Positions 16,754 to 26,100 of a stretch of DNA of 50,592 nt are shown here, one piece after another. Every line of letters begins with the position of its first letter. The first letter of the stretch is position 1. Position numbers and translations under genes: made by a program. The notes beneath the pieces are model-generated. The model ran no database searches. It had not been told where the DNA came from and saw nothing but the letters and a program-made list of their open reading frames with translations. This DNA comes from an uncultured Clostridia bacterium (lineage in GTDB: Bacteria; Bacillota; Clostridia; Christensenellales; Aristaeellaceae), in the NCBI GenBank assembly GCA_946411525.1, contig CAMKEI010000010.1, positions 1 to 50,592 of the forward strand. Direction: 5' to 3'.

Positions 16754-18390
16754 ATTCTGAACAGAAACACACCGCGCCGCGGCGGATTCTCCTACTGCTT
16801 CTGTGCCTGGCGCTTCTCCTGCCGCAGGCTTCCCTTGCCGCCGGATCGAAGAAGCCGTCAGGCGCCGGGATCCGTGTGCTGCTCACTCGCCTGAACCTGA
16901 AAGACGAGGCATGGATGACGCTGGAAGGCCGCTATCTGGCCTGTGGAGCCAACGGTTCCGAGGTGCTGCTGCCCGCCGGCGCACACGTTACGGTCCTGCT
17001 GCGGAAAGGTCAGCTTGTTTTGTTCCACGACGGACTGTCCCTGGCCGCCGGCACCTCGCTGCAGCTGCTGCGCAGGCAGGACGGCGACATTGAATCCGGC
17101 ATCCGTTTCAACCTGCTTGCCGGCGTATATCCCGGCGATCTGACGCTCTCCGCACAGGACGGCGTCATCCGCCCGGTGCTGAACCTGCCGCTGGAACAGT
17201 ACCTGCTGGGCGTCGTGCCCTATGAAATGAGCGATTCCTTCCCGCTCGAAGCCCTGAAAGTGCAGGCCATCTGCGCCCGGACCTACGCCCTGAGCAAAAT
17301 GAAACAGAACAGTACCGCAGAATATGACGTCGTTGACAATACAAACGATCAGGTCTTTCGGGGCACCCCCGCACAGAATGAAAACTCCTCCCGGGCTATC
17401 GAAGAAACCGCCGGCCTGATTCTGACATACAGGGACAAACTGATTACCGCATGGTACAGCGCTTCCAACGGCGGCCAGACGGAGCTGCCCGGAAACATCT
17501 GGAGCGGAAAAGATATTCCCGGCTGTTTCGCCATGAAGGATGATCCCTGGGACACACAGAATCCGGAAAGCACCGTCCGCACCGCCGTGCTGGAAAAAGA
17601 CGGATCCGGCCTGTCCAAAGGAATGCTGCGCCTGATCCGTACCGAACTGGCAAAAGATTCAAAGCTGGCCGGTCAGCTTCCGGAAAGACCTGAAGACCTG
17701 AAGGTTGACGCCATCCGGTCGGTCACGCTTACCACCCCGCGGTACCCGGCTCCCAGCCGGCTGATGACCAGGATGGAGATTGCACTGGACGTCTGCGGCG
17801 GCACATATGACGTGACACTGGAACTGTTCCCGGAAACAGTCTTCATGCTGGGTTTAAGCGTTTACGGCGCCGACAATGAAATCATCTCCGTATCGGAAGA
17901 TGAAACATCCTTTACGCTGACCGCCGGCCGCTACGGCCACGGAGTCGGCATGAGCCAGCGCGGCGCGCAGTATATGGCTTCGGAAGGCAAAAAAACATTC
18001 AAGCAGATCCTGGATTTCTATTATCCCGGCGTAAAGATCAAACGCTACCGGGAAGATACCGTTCCCCCGCCCACACCGGATCCGGTACTGGGTGAGACGC
18101 CCGGGCCGGCGCCCACCGCCACGCCCCGGCCGACACTGATGCCCGTAACGGGAGATTTGCCGGAGAATGCCTGGCTCGCCACCGTCGAACATATCGACGA
18201 CGACAGCACACTGAACCTGCGCGAAAAGCCCTCCGCCGGCGCGAAAATTGTCCGTCGGCTGTATAAACACCAGACGCTGGTCGTGCTGGAAGAGGCGGAA
18301 GTGGCCGGCTGGGTGAAAGTGAAAACAGATGCTGCCGAAGGATATGTGATGGTCTCTTTCCTGCAGATCAAAGAAGAATCCCCCGACTGA
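16750..18390 (+). CDS. SpoIID/LytB-domain protein with C-terminal SH3-like domain
   Basis: A 546-residue exported protein: signal peptide (about residues 1-31), an N-terminal beta-rich region, the SpoIID domain at ~140-430 (LEQYLLGVVPYEM, ALKVQAICARTYAL, SNGGQTE, GHGVGMSQRGAQ), a Pro/Thr-rich linker and a C-terminal SH3b-like repeat with the LNLREKPSAGAKIVRRL signature. SpoIID is a lytic transglycosylase that trims peptidoglycan during engulfment; SpoIID/LytB paralogues also occur in vegetative walls, so this need not be the sporulation enzyme. It is translationally coupled to rarA by ATGA overlap. Confidence 0.87.
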   Translation: MNSEQKHTAPRRILLLLLCLALLLPQASLAAGSKKPSGAGIRVLLTRLNLKDEAWMTLEGRYLACGANGSEVLLPAGAHVTVLLRKGQLVLFHDGLSLAAGTSLQLLRRQDGDIESGIRFNLLAGVYPGDLTLSAQDGVIRPVLNLPLEQYLLGVVPYEMSDSFPLEALKVQAICARTYALSKMKQNSTAEYDVVDNTNDQVFRGTPAQNENSSRAIEETAGLILTYRDKLITAWYSASNGGQTELPGNIWSGKDIPGCFAMKDDPWDTQNPESTVRTAVLEKDGSGLSKGMLRLIRTELAKDSKLAGQLPERPEDLKVDAIRSVTLTTPRYPAPSRLMTRMEIALDVCGGTYDVTLELFPETVFMLGLSVYGADNEIISVSEDETSFTLTAGRYGHGVGMSQRGAQYMASEGKKTFKQILDFYYPGVKIKRYREDTVPPPTPDPVLGETPGPAPTATPRPTLMPVTGDLPENAWLATVEHIDDDSTLNLREKPSAGAKIVRRLYKHQTLVVLEEAEVAGWVKVKTDAAEGYVMVSFLQIKEESPD

Positions 18391-18446
18391 TCAATACCGC
18401 GCCGGCCTGTGATTCCGTTTAGGAAGAGGGATCGGAAAAACGCACA

Positions 18447-18480
18447 CGAAAACGGGACGCAGTCTGAGCTGCGTCCCGTT
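18447..18480 (-). terminator. Intrinsic terminator between convergent genes
   Basis: A 12-bp perfect stem (AACGGGACGCAG at 18451-18462 with 18469-18480) around a 6-base loop; the minus strand continues TTTTCG. It serves the carbohydrate-binding protein gene and may also slow plus-strand transcripts from rarA-SpoIID. Confidence 0.8.
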
Positions 18481-18498
18481 CAGCATGCCGCGGAGTGA

Positions 18499-18999
18499 TT
18501 ACAGAGCGCCTTCCGGTCCGTAGATCGTGAAGTTGCGGATCTTGTAATCGTTGGTGTTCTGGGGGCTTTCCACGTAAAGCTGATACTTGCCGAAGGGCTC
18601 CAGTGTAAAGACGGCTTCCAGGGTTGTCCACTCGCCCTTGTTCACAACCGGATCCTCTTCTCCGCAGAGGTGCCGCCAGTTGGCGTCATCCTGCGCAATG
18701 GTGATGCTGAACATCGCCGTATCCAGCGCGTCCTGATACACTTCCACTGTTACCTTGTACTCAACACCGGGCTGCAGCGGGAAGGTTTTGATGGGAGCCA
18801 TCCAGTCAGACGTGCGTCCGGTGATCACAAAATTGCCTTCTTCGTCCACATTGCCGGTCGCGTTGTTTGCAACCCAGCCGTCCATGCCTTCCTTGGTGAA
18901 GTCAGACTTGTACAGCTCGACAAGCTCGCCTTCCGCGAAAACGGAAACACCACCAAGAACCAGAACCAGTGCCAGTACTGCCGCGAGAATCTTTTTCAT
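18499..18999 (-). CDS. Secreted single-domain carbohydrate-binding module protein
   Basis: A 166-residue protein made of a signal peptide (cleavage near VFA-E, residues ~23-24) and one beta-sandwich domain resembling CBM4/9/22 modules: DFTKEGMDGW near the start, aromatic residues in the middle, and the closing YKIRNFTIYG strand. Such modules bind beta-glucans or xylan, usually attached to an enzyme; here the module stands alone. GGAGGAACG before the ATG at 18999 sets the start. It has its own promoter and terminator. Binding without catalysis is inferred. Confidence 0.75.
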   Translation of the reverse strand: MKKILAAVLALVLVLGGVSVFAEGELVELYKSDFTKEGMDGWVANNATGNVDEEGNFVITGRTSDWMAPIKTFPLQPGVEYKVTVEVYQDALDTAMFSITIAQDDANWRHLCGEEDPVVNKGEWTTLEAVFTLEPFGKYQLYVESPQNTNDYKIRNFTIYGPEGAL

Positions 19000-19027
19000 G
19001 TTCGTTCCTCCCTGCATATTCATTTTT

Positions 19028-19041
19028 CAGAGTTTACTCTG
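19028..19041. promoter_or_regulatory. Palindrome at the transcription start of the binding-module gene
   Basis: CAGAGTTTACTCTG has 6-bp arms around a TT centre and begins about seven bases downstream of the -10 box, a position suited to a repressor. Function inferred. Confidence 0.35.
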
Positions 19042-19048
19042 TGCCGGC

Positions 19049-19077
19049 ATTATATAGCACTTTTTTCTTTTTTGCAA
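19049..19077 (-). promoter_or_regulatory. Strong promoter of the binding-module gene
   Basis: Minus strand TTGCAA (19072-19077), an A-rich 17-bp spacer, TATAAT (19049-19054). Confidence 0.85.
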
Positions 19078-19096
19078 TCAATGAATCGTCAGAAGA

Positions 19097-19122
19097 TGAA
19101 AAGAGGCAGCAAATGCTGCCTC
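19097..19122 (-). terminator. Terminator of the purine operon
   Basis: GAGGCAGCA (19103-19111) pairs with TGCTGCCTC (19114-19122); TTTTC follows on the minus strand. It lies 35 bases after the fhs stop codon. Confidence 0.8.
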
Positions 19123-19156
19123 CTGATAACCATACTGTTTACACCCCGCGTCCGGA

Positions 19157-20836
19157 TCAGAACAGGCCTGTGATCTTCCCGGTCGTATCGTCGACGTCGA
19201 TGCGTTCGGCGGCAGGGGACTTCGGCAGTCCGGGCATGGTCATGATCTCACCGGTCAGGGCGACCAGGAAGCCTGCACCGGCGGACACTTTCAGGTTGCG
19301 CACTGTGACGGTAAAACCTTCCGGCGCGCCAAGCAGGGTCGGATCATCCGAGAAGGAATATTGGGTTTTGGCCACGCACACCGGCATTTTGTCAAAGCCC
19401 AGCTCAGTCAGGCGCTCGGCCTGCTTTTTCGCGGCAGTCGTCAGCAGGACGCCGGCACCGCCGTAGATTTTCTTCGTAACAGCTTCGAGCTTTTCCTCGA
19501 TGGAAGCATCCAGCTCATAGGAGAAGGTGAAATTTCCTTTCTCCTCCTCGCACAGGCGCACAACCTCTCGGGCAAGCTCTTCGCCGCCCCTGCCGCCTTC
19601 TGCCCATACGGTGGACAGCACGGTATTGACTCCAAGTTCCCGGCACTTGCGGATGATGAAATCGATCTCCGCGTCGGTATCTGTCGGGAATCGGTTGATC
19701 GCCACCACACAGGGCAGTTGATAGACGTTCTTGATGTTGTTCACATGCCGCAGCAGGTTCGGAATGCCTTTCTCCAGCGCGGCCAGGTCTTCATTGACCA
19801 GCTGCTTTTTATCCAGGCCGCCGTGCATCTTCAGCGCGCGCACGGTACCGACAACGACCACCGCGTCCGGGGTCAGGCCCGCCATACGGCACTTGATATC
19901 CAGGAATTTCTCCGCGCCCAGATCTGCACCGAAGCCAGCTTCCGTTACGGTGTAGTCGCCCATCCGCATGGCCATGCGGGTCGCCATCACGGAGTTGCAG
20001 CCGTGGGCGATGTTCGCAAAAGGTCCGCCGTGAACAAAGGCCGGAGTGCCTTCCAGGGTCTGGACCAGGTTCGGCTTCAGCGCGTCGCGCAGCAGGGCTG
20101 CCATGGCGCCGGTAGCCTTCAGGTCGCCCGCGGTCACAGGCTTGTCGTCATAGGTATAGGCCACAATGATCCGGCTCAGGCGCTCCTTCAGGTCTTTCAT
20201 GGAGGAAGCCAGGCAGAACACCGCCATGATCTCGCTCGCCACGGTGATATCGAAGCCATCCTCCCGCGGGGTACCGTTGGCTTTGCCGCCCAGGCCGTCC
20301 ACCACAAAGCGCAGCTGGCGGTCGTTCATATCCACACAGCGTTTCCAGGTGATTTTCTTCACGTCGATACCCAGGGCATTTCCCTGCTGAATGTGGTTGT
20401 CCAGCATGGCCGCGAGCAGGTTGTTCGCCGCGCCGATGGCGTGGAAGTCGCCCGTAAAGTGGAGATTGATGTCCTCCATCGGCACTACCTGGGCATATCC
20501 GCCGCCGGCAGCGCCGCCCTTGATGCCGAAGACCGGGCCGAGGCTCGGCTCACGCAGGGCTACGGTCACGTCCTTTCCGATCCGGTTCAGGCCGTCCGCC
20601 AGGCCGATGGTGGTCGTGGTCTTGCCTTCACCCGCGGGGGTGGGGGTAATGGCGGTGACCAGCACAAGCTTACCGGGTTTCCGGTCGGTCTCATCGATCA
20701 GGGCGGGATCGATCTTTGCCTTGTAACGGCCGTACTGCTCCACATACTTCTCAGCTACATGGGCTTTCTCAGCAATCTCCATAATCGGCTTCATTTCGCA
20801 CTGCTGGGCAATTTCGATGTCGGTTAAGTAAGCCAT
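19157..20836 (-). CDS. fhs: Formate--tetrahydrofolate ligase
   Basis: A 559-residue, full-length ligase that joins formate to tetrahydrofolate using ATP, giving 10-formyl-THF. The P-loop region [17 protein letters not shown] lies near residues 62-78, and the conserved [21 protein letters not shown] block follows; the C-terminus [13 protein letters not shown] is typical. AAAGGAGAAACC precedes the ATG. It is the last gene of the purine operon, where its product feeds the two formyl-transfer steps (PurN and AICAR transformylase). A pathway role in acetogenesis is possible but not indicated by neighbours. Confidence 0.96.
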   Translation of the reverse strand: MAYLTDIEIAQQCEMKPIMEIAEKAHVAEKYVEQYGRYKAKIDPALIDETDRKPGKLVLVTAITPTPAGEGKTTTTIGLADGLNRIGKDVTVALREPSLGPVFGIKGGAAGGGYAQVVPMEDINLHFTGDFHAIGAANNLLAAMLDNHIQQGNALGIDVKKITWKRCVDMNDRQLRFVVDGLGGKANGTPREDGFDITVASEIMAVFCLASSMKDLKERLSRIIVAYTYDDKPVTAGDLKATGAMAALLRDALKPNLVQTLEGTPAFVHGGPFANIAHGCNSVMATRMAMRMGDYTVTEAGFGADLGAEKFLDIKCRMAGLTPDAVVVVGTVRALKMHGGLDKKQLVNEDLAALEKGIPNLLRHVNNIKNVYQLPCVVAINRFPTDTDAEIDFIIRKCRELGVNTVLSTVWAEGGRGGEELAREVVRLCEEEKGNFTFSYELDASIEEKLEAVTKKIYGGAGVLLTTAAKKQAERLTELGFDKMPVCVAKTQYSFSDDPTLLGAPEGFTVTVRNLKVSAGAGFLVALTGEIMTMPGLPKSPAAERIDVDDTTGKITGLF

Positions 20837-20853
20837 GGCGGTTTCTCCTTTAA

Positions 20854-20888
20854 TTCATAATACACAATTCATAATTCATCATTATGAA
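20854..20888. repeat. AT-rich inverted-repeat element between purL and fhs
   Basis: TTCATAAT and ATTATGAA form 8-bp arms around a core containing AATTCATAATTCAT. The same words build a larger element at 25993-26076. It lies within the operon transcript and would form a weak hairpin. Confidence 0.55.
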
Positions 20889-20900
20889 CAGTCTTTCGGA

Positions 20901-23900
20901 TCACTTAAAGTACTTCACGGCAGATTCGAACATTCTGATGTCGTAGTTGCCGGGCACATTCTTATACAGATCTTTGCCGACCCGCTCGCTGTGGCCCATC
21001 TTGCCGAAGACGCGGCCGTCCGGACTGGTGATACCCTCGATGGCGAACAGGCTGCCGTTCGGGTTGAAGCGCAGGTCCATCGTCGGCTGATCTTCCAGAT
21101 CCACATACTGGGTGGCGATCTGTCCCTTCGCCGCCAGCTCGCGGATCAGGCTCTCCTCCGCCAGGAACCGGCCTTCGCCGTGGCTGATCGGCACGCTGTA
21201 AACCGCACCGACCTCGGCGCCGCGCAGCCAGGGACTCAGGTTGCTGGCTACCCGGGTACGAACAATGCGGCTCTGGTGGCGGCCGATCGTGTTGAACGTC
21301 AGGGTCGGGCAGTGCTCGTCGGTCTCCAGGATTTTCCCGAAGGGTACCAGGCCAAGCTTGATCAAGGCCTGGAAGCCGTTGCAGATACCGCACATGAGGC
21401 CGTCCCGTTTGTCCAGCAGGTCCGTAACCGCCTCGCTGATCCCCTTGTTCCGGAAGAACGCGATGATGAACTTCGCGCTGCCATCCGGCTCGTCACCTCC
21501 GGAAAAACCGCCGGGAATAAAAATCATCTGGCTTTCACGTACTTTGGCCGAGAAGATTTCCGCACTGCGGGCGATCTCCCCTGCCGTCCGGTTCCGGACC
21601 ACGAAGATCTCCGCCTCGGCGCCGGCGTCTTCCACGGCCCGGGCGCTGTCGATCTCGCAGTTGGTGCCGGGGAAGGCCGGGATCAGCACCTTCGGTTTCG
21701 CAATGCGGACCGCCGGAGCTTTCCAGTCTTTCGCCGTAAAGGTAAAGGTTTCGGTCCGGTCCGCTTTCCGGGCCGCCGGCCAGCAGGCGTCCGCCTCGGC
21801 GCGGTCTTCAAGGGACCATTCCGGATTCAGGGTCGGATACACTTTTTCGAGCTTGTCCCGGCCGATGGCACGGAGTTCCTTCACGTCCGCGGTCTGTCCG
21901 CGCCAGGTCAGCACAGGCGCTTCGATCACGGTACCGAGCTTCTTCCCGATGCCGAGATCTTCGGTTGTTTCCGCAATGAAGCTTCCGTAAAGGACCTCCG
22001 CCAGCTCGCTGAGCTCAAGACTGTCTTCGAACGCGAAGCCCAGGCCGTTGCCCAGCGCCATCTTCAGCACGGAAGCCAGGGCGCCGCCGGTCTCCGGCGT
22101 ACGGCAGGAGACGATCTTTCCGCCGCGGATCAGTTCTGTCACCCGGCTGTAAAGCGTCAGCAGGGATTCCGTTCTCGGGATACCCTGTTCGTCATATTCC
22201 GGCTCCAGCACGGTCACTATGTGACCGGCCTTCTTGAACTCAGGGGAGATAATGTCTTCGGTCTTCGCCGTGGTCACCGCGAAGGAGACCAGCGTGGGCG
22301 GCACGTCCAGCTTCTCAAAGGAACCGGACATGGAGTCCTTGCCGCCGATGGCGCCGATACCCAGGTTCATCTGGGCCTCAAAAGCTCCCAGCAGGGCAGC
22401 CAGGGGCTTGCCCCAGCGTTTTCCGTCCGTACCGGGTTTCTCAAAATATTCCTGGAATGTCAGGTACACGTCCTCAAAAGCCGCGCCGGTCGCAATCAGC
22501 TTGGTGACAGAATCCACCACCGCAAGATACGCCCCGTGCCAGGGACTGAAGGAAGTCAGTACCGGATCGTAGCCCCAGGCCATCAGGGAGCAGTCGTCTG
22601 TATGTCCCTTTTCGAGGCTGATTTTCTGCACCATCGCCTGAATGGGGGTCAGCTGATTCTTTCCGCCGAAGGGCATGAGCACTGTACCCGCGCCGATGGT
22701 GGAGTCGAACCGTTCGCTCAGGCCCCGGCGGGAGCAGACCGCCAGGTCGGCGACAGTGTTTTTCAGATATTCAACAAAGTCCGCCGGCGCCTGCTTCGGC
22801 AGATCCGAAACGGGGCGGGAGGCCGCCGGGGTGATCGCCGTGTGCTTGGGCGCGCCGTTGGAGTTCAGGAATTCGCGGCTGATGTCCACAATGGTCTTTC
22901 CGTTCCAGACCATGGTCAGGCGGGGATCCTCCTTCACCTTTGCCACGATGCAGGCCTGCAGGTTCTCTTCCGCCGCCAGGGCCAGGAAAGCGTCCGCGTC
23001 TTCCGCAGCCACGACCACAGCCATGCGCTCCTGGCTCTCGGAGATGGCCAGTTCCGTGCCGTCCAGGCCTTCATATTTCTTCGGCACCGCATTCAGGTCG
23101 ATATCCAGGCCGTCCGCCAGTTCGCCGATGGCGACGCTGACGCCGCCCGCGCCGAAGTCATTGCAGCGCTTGATGAGCTTCGTCGCCTTCGGGTTGCGGA
23201 ACAGCCGCTGCAGCTTGCGCTCCTCGGGCGCGTTGCCCTTCTGGACCTCCGCGCCGCAGGTCTCCACGCTGTGGGCGTTATGGGCCTTGGAGGAACCCGT
23301 CGCGCCGCCGATGCCGTCGCGGCCGGTGGAGCCGCCCAGCAGGATCACCACGTCCCCGGGAGCGGGGCGTTCCCGGCGGACATTTTCCGCCGGCGCCGCG
23401 GCGATCACCGCGCCGATCTCCATGCGCTTGGCGGCGTAGCCGGGATGGTATACTTCGTCCACAATACCGGTCGCCAGGCCGATCTGGTTGCCGTAGGAGG
23501 CATAGCCGGCCGCGGCCGTGGTCACCAGCTTGCGCTGGGGCAGTTTGCCGGGGATCGTTTCGGAAACGGGTCGGGTCGGGTCCGCCGCGCCGGTCACGCG
23601 CATGGCGCCGTAGACATAGGCCCGGCCGCTCAGCGGATCGCGGATCGCGCCGCCGATGCAGGTCGCCGCGCCGCCGAAAGGCTCGATCTCCGTGGGATGG
23701 TTATGCGTCTCGTTCTTGAACAGCAGCAGCCAGGGTTCCTTCACCCCGTCCCGCTCCACATCCATCTTCACCGTGCAGGCGTTGATCTCTTCGCTCTCGT
23801 CCAGCTTGTCTAGCTTTCCGTGCTTCTTCAGGTATTTCACCGCCACGGTGGCAAGGTCCATCAGGCACACGGGCTTCTTTTCCCGGCCCAGCTCGGCGCG

Positions 23901-24656
23901 TACGTCCATGTAGCGCTTCCAGGACTTCTCCAGCACCGGATCCTCAAAACTGACGCTTTCGATCTCCGTCAGGAAAGTGGTATGACGGCAGTGGTCGCTC
24001 CAGTAGGTATCCAGCATCCGGATCTCCGTAATGGTGGGTTCCCGGCCTTCCGCCCTGAAATAGGACTGGCAGAATGCGATATCGTCCGCGTCCATGGCCA
24101 AGCCCAGGTCGTTCACGAGCTTTTCCAGGCCCGCCCGGTCCAGGGCGGTGAAGCCTTCCAGCGTCGCCACCTCGGTGGGCACTGCGTACTCGGTCTTCAG
24201 GGTTTCCGGCATGTCCAGGGAAGCCTCCCGGGCTTCCACCGGGTTGATCACATACTTCTTGATCTCGGCGATTTCTTCAGCGGAGAGGCTGCCGTAGAGC
24301 AGGTAGACCTTCGCGCTGCGCACGGGGGGCCGCTCGCCCTGGGAAAGGAACTGGATGCACTGGGCAGCGGAATCCGCCCGCTGGTCAAACTGGCCGGGCA
24401 GGTATTCCACCGCGAACACGGCGGCTGCGCCTTCCGCGGAGATTTCCGGGAAGGTATCGTCCAGCTGGGGCTCGGAAAACACTTCCCGCACCGCCAGGGA
24501 GAACAGGTCTTCCGCGATGTTTTCCGCGTCGTAGCGGTTCAGCAGGCGGACCTTTTCCAGGCCTTTGATGCCCAGGAACTTTCTCGCGTCCGCCAGCAGC
24601 GCCCGGGCTTCATTGTCCAGGCCGGGCTTTTTTTCAACGAAGATTCTGTAAACCAT
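20901..24656 (-). CDS. purL: Phosphoribosylformylglycinamidine synthase, single chain
   Basis: A 1251-residue FGAM synthase fusing synthetase and glutaminase. It converts FGAR, ATP and glutamine to FGAM. The N-terminal PurS-like part leads to the DTYWSDHCRHTTF signature (~residue 215), two AIR-synthase-type halves (NETHNHPTEIEPFGGAATC; GGKDSMSGSF), and a class I glutamine amidotransferase near 1000-1251 with the PAFPGTNCE start, nucleophile Cys in MCGICNGFQ and the SHGEGRF His. Length and layout fit the clade II PurL of Clostridia and streptococci. AGGAGCAGATAT precedes the ATG. It follows purD by 24 bp. Confidence 0.95.
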   Translation of the reverse strand: MVYRIFVEKKPGLDNEARALLADARKFLGIKGLEKVRLLNRYDAENIAEDLFSLAVREVFSEPQLDDTFPEISAEGAAAVFAVEYLPGQFDQRADSAAQCIQFLSQGERPPVRSAKVYLLYGSLSAEEIAEIKKYVINPVEAREASLDMPETLKTEYAVPTEVATLEGFTALDRAGLEKLVNDLGLAMDADDIAFCQSYFRAEGREPTITEIRMLDTYWSDHCRHTTFLTEIESVSFEDPVLEKSWKRYMDVRAELGREKKPVCLMDLATVAVKYLKKHGKLDKLDESEEINACTVKMDVERDGVKEPWLLLFKNETHNHPTEIEPFGGAATCIGGAIRDPLSGRAYVYGAMRVTGAADPTRPVSETIPGKLPQRKLVTTAAAGYASYGNQIGLATGIVDEVYHPGYAAKRMEIGAVIAAAPAENVRRERPAPGDVVILLGGSTGRDGIGGATGSSKAHNAHSVETCGAEVQKGNAPEERKLQRLFRNPKATKLIKRCNDFGAGGVSVAIGELADGLDIDLNAVPKKYEGLDGTELAISESQERMAVVVAAEDADAFLALAAEENLQACIVAKVKEDPRLTMVWNGKTIVDISREFLNSNGAPKHTAITPAASRPVSDLPKQAPADFVEYLKNTVADLAVCSRRGLSERFDSTIGAGTVLMPFGGKNQLTPIQAMVQKISLEKGHTDDCSLMAWGYDPVLTSFSPWHGAYLAVVDSVTKLIATGAAFEDVYLTFQEYFEKPGTDGKRWGKPLAALLGAFEAQMNLGIGAIGGKDSMSGSFEKLDVPPTLVSFAVTTAKTEDIISPEFKKAGHIVTVLEPEYDEQGIPRTESLLTLYSRVTELIRGGKIVSCRTPETGGALASVLKMALGNGLGFAFEDSLELSELAEVLYGSFIAETTEDLGIGKKLGTVIEAPVLTWRGQTADVKELRAIGRDKLEKVYPTLNPEWSLEDRAEADACWPAARKADRTETFTFTAKDWKAPAVRIAKPKVLIPAFPGTNCEIDSARAVEDAGAEAEIFVVRNRTAGEIARSAEIFSAKVRESQMIFIPGGFSGGDEPDGSAKFIIAFFRNKGISEAVTDLLDKRDGLMCGICNGFQALIKLGLVPFGKILETDEHCPTLTFNTIGRHQSRIVRTRVASNLSPWLRGAEVGAVYSVPISHGEGRFLAEESLIRELAAKGQIATQYVDLEDQPTMDLRFNPNGSLFAIEGITSPDGRVFGKMGHSERVGKDLYKNVPGNYDIRMFESAVKYFK

Positions 24657-24680
24657 ATATCTGCTCCTATGCTCAGGGTA

Positions 24681-25943
24681 TTATTTTGCGGCAAGCGCCC
24701 TTGCGCCGATGTCCCGTCTGCAGTACTTGCTGCCGAATGTGATCCTGTCAGCCATGGCGTAGGCTTCTTTTACGGCGTCCGCCAGGGTATCCGCCACTGC
24801 GGTAACGCCGAGCACGCGGCCGCCGGAGGTCAGCAGCTTACCGTCCGCCAGCTTCGCACCGGCTACATAGACATGTTCCTGCACATCCGCGGGGACCGTG
24901 ATCTCATAACCTTTTTCATAACTGAGCGGATAGCCTTTGGAGGCAAGCACCACGCAGCAGGCGTTGGCGTCTTTGAACTTCACTTCGCAGTCCGCCAGGG
25001 TGCCGCTGGTCACCGCCTGCATCACCGTCAGCAGGTCGCTCTCCAGCAGGGGCAGTACCACCTGTGTCTCCGGATCGCCGAACCGGCAGTTGTACTCGAT
25101 CACTTTCGGACCGTCTTTCGTAACCATCAGCCCGAAATAAAGGCAGCCGCGGAATTCCCGGCCCTCCGCCTTCATCGCCCGGATTGTCGGCAGGAAGATC
25201 GTATCCATGCAGGTCTTCGCCACCGCGTCCGTATAGAAGGGATTCGGCGCGACGGTGCCCATGCCGCCAGTATTCGGGCCTTTGTCGCCATCCTCCGCCC
25301 GCTTATGATCCATGCTGGAAACCATGGGCTTCACGGTGGTGCCGTCGGTAAAAGCGAGCACGGAGACTTCGGGGCCTTCCAGGTATTCCTCGATAACGAT
25401 CTGATCGCCGCTCCTGCCGAACTTCTTGTCCTCCATGATCTCACGCACGGCGTTCTGCGCCTCTTCCCGGGTCATGGCCACGGTCACGCCCTTGCCCAGG
25501 GCCAGGCCGTCCGCCTTCACCACGGTCGGGATCGGAGAGGTTTCCAGGTATTCCAGCGCTTTTTTCGGATCGGAGAAGACTTCGTAGGCAGCCGTGGGGA
25601 TGCCGTACTTCTTCATCAGGTTCTTGGAGAAAACCTTGCTGCCTTCGATGATGGCGGCGTTCGCCCGGGGACCGAAGCACGGGATGCCTTCCGCTTCCAG
25701 CGCGTCCACGCATCCCAGCACCAGCGGATCATCCGGCGCGACGACGGCGTAGTCGATCTTCGTCGTCTTCGCGAAGGCCGTGATGCCGTCGATGTCCGTT
25801 GCTTTAACGTCCACGCAGGTCGCGTCCGCCGCGATGCCGCCGTTGCCCGGCAGGGCGTAGATCGTTTCCACAGACGGATTCTGTTTCAGTTTCTTGATGA
25901 TGGTGTGTTCACGGCCGCCGCCGCCGACAACAAGGATATTCAT
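24681..25943 (-). CDS. purD: Phosphoribosylamine--glycine ligase
   Basis: A 420-residue ATP-grasp enzyme making GAR from phosphoribosylamine and glycine. It begins MNILVVGGGGREH, then has PGNGGIA, the ATP-grasp VVKADGLALGKGV strand, NTGGMG and the FGDPETQ metal site. The ribosome site AAAGGAAG is about 12 bases from the ATG, a wider gap than its neighbours. It is preceded by a 157-bp gap with an AT-rich inverted-repeat element. Confidence 0.96.
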   Translation of the reverse strand: MNILVVGGGGREHTIIKKLKQNPSVETIYALPGNGGIAADATCVDVKATDIDGITAFAKTTKIDYAVVAPDDPLVLGCVDALEAEGIPCFGPRANAAIIEGSKVFSKNLMKKYGIPTAAYEVFSDPKKALEYLETSPIPTVVKADGLALGKGVTVAMTREEAQNAVREIMEDKKFGRSGDQIVIEEYLEGPEVSVLAFTDGTTVKPMVSSMDHKRAEDGDKGPNTGGMGTVAPNPFYTDAVAKTCMDTIFLPTIRAMKAEGREFRGCLYFGLMVTKDGPKVIEYNCRFGDPETQVVLPLLESDLLTVMQAVTSGTLADCEVKFKDANACCVVLASKGYPLSYEKGYEITVPADVQEHVYVAGAKLADGKLLTSGGRVLGVTAVADTLADAVKEAYAMADRITFGSKYCRRDIGARALAAK

Positions 25944-25992
25944 AACTTGCTTGATCTTCCTTTCATACGATCAGGATATCCAATTCACAATT

Positions 25993-26076
25993 CATAATTC
26001 ATAATTTGATTAGTCTTTACTTTCGTCCGATCAGTTCAAACCAGCTATAATGATGAATTCTTAATTATGAATTATG
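25993..26076. repeat. AT-rich inverted-repeat element between the AICAR transformylase gene and purD
   Basis: CATAATTCATAATT (25993-26006) and AATTATGAATTATG (26063-26076) are perfect 14-bp inverted repeats around a 56-bp core. Short additional copies of the arm words lie just outside. It resembles a small non-autonomous hairpin element. No coding capacity. Confidence 0.65.
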
Positions 26077-26100
26077 CATTTCGCATGAGGTTCTCCACCA

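Noticed and set aside
20835-23813. Long plus-strand frame opposite purL
   Set aside because: It is antisense to a clearly conserved enzyme; its composition (rich in Gly, His, Arg and Gln) is that of a mirror frame in GC-rich DNA, and it has no ribosome site.
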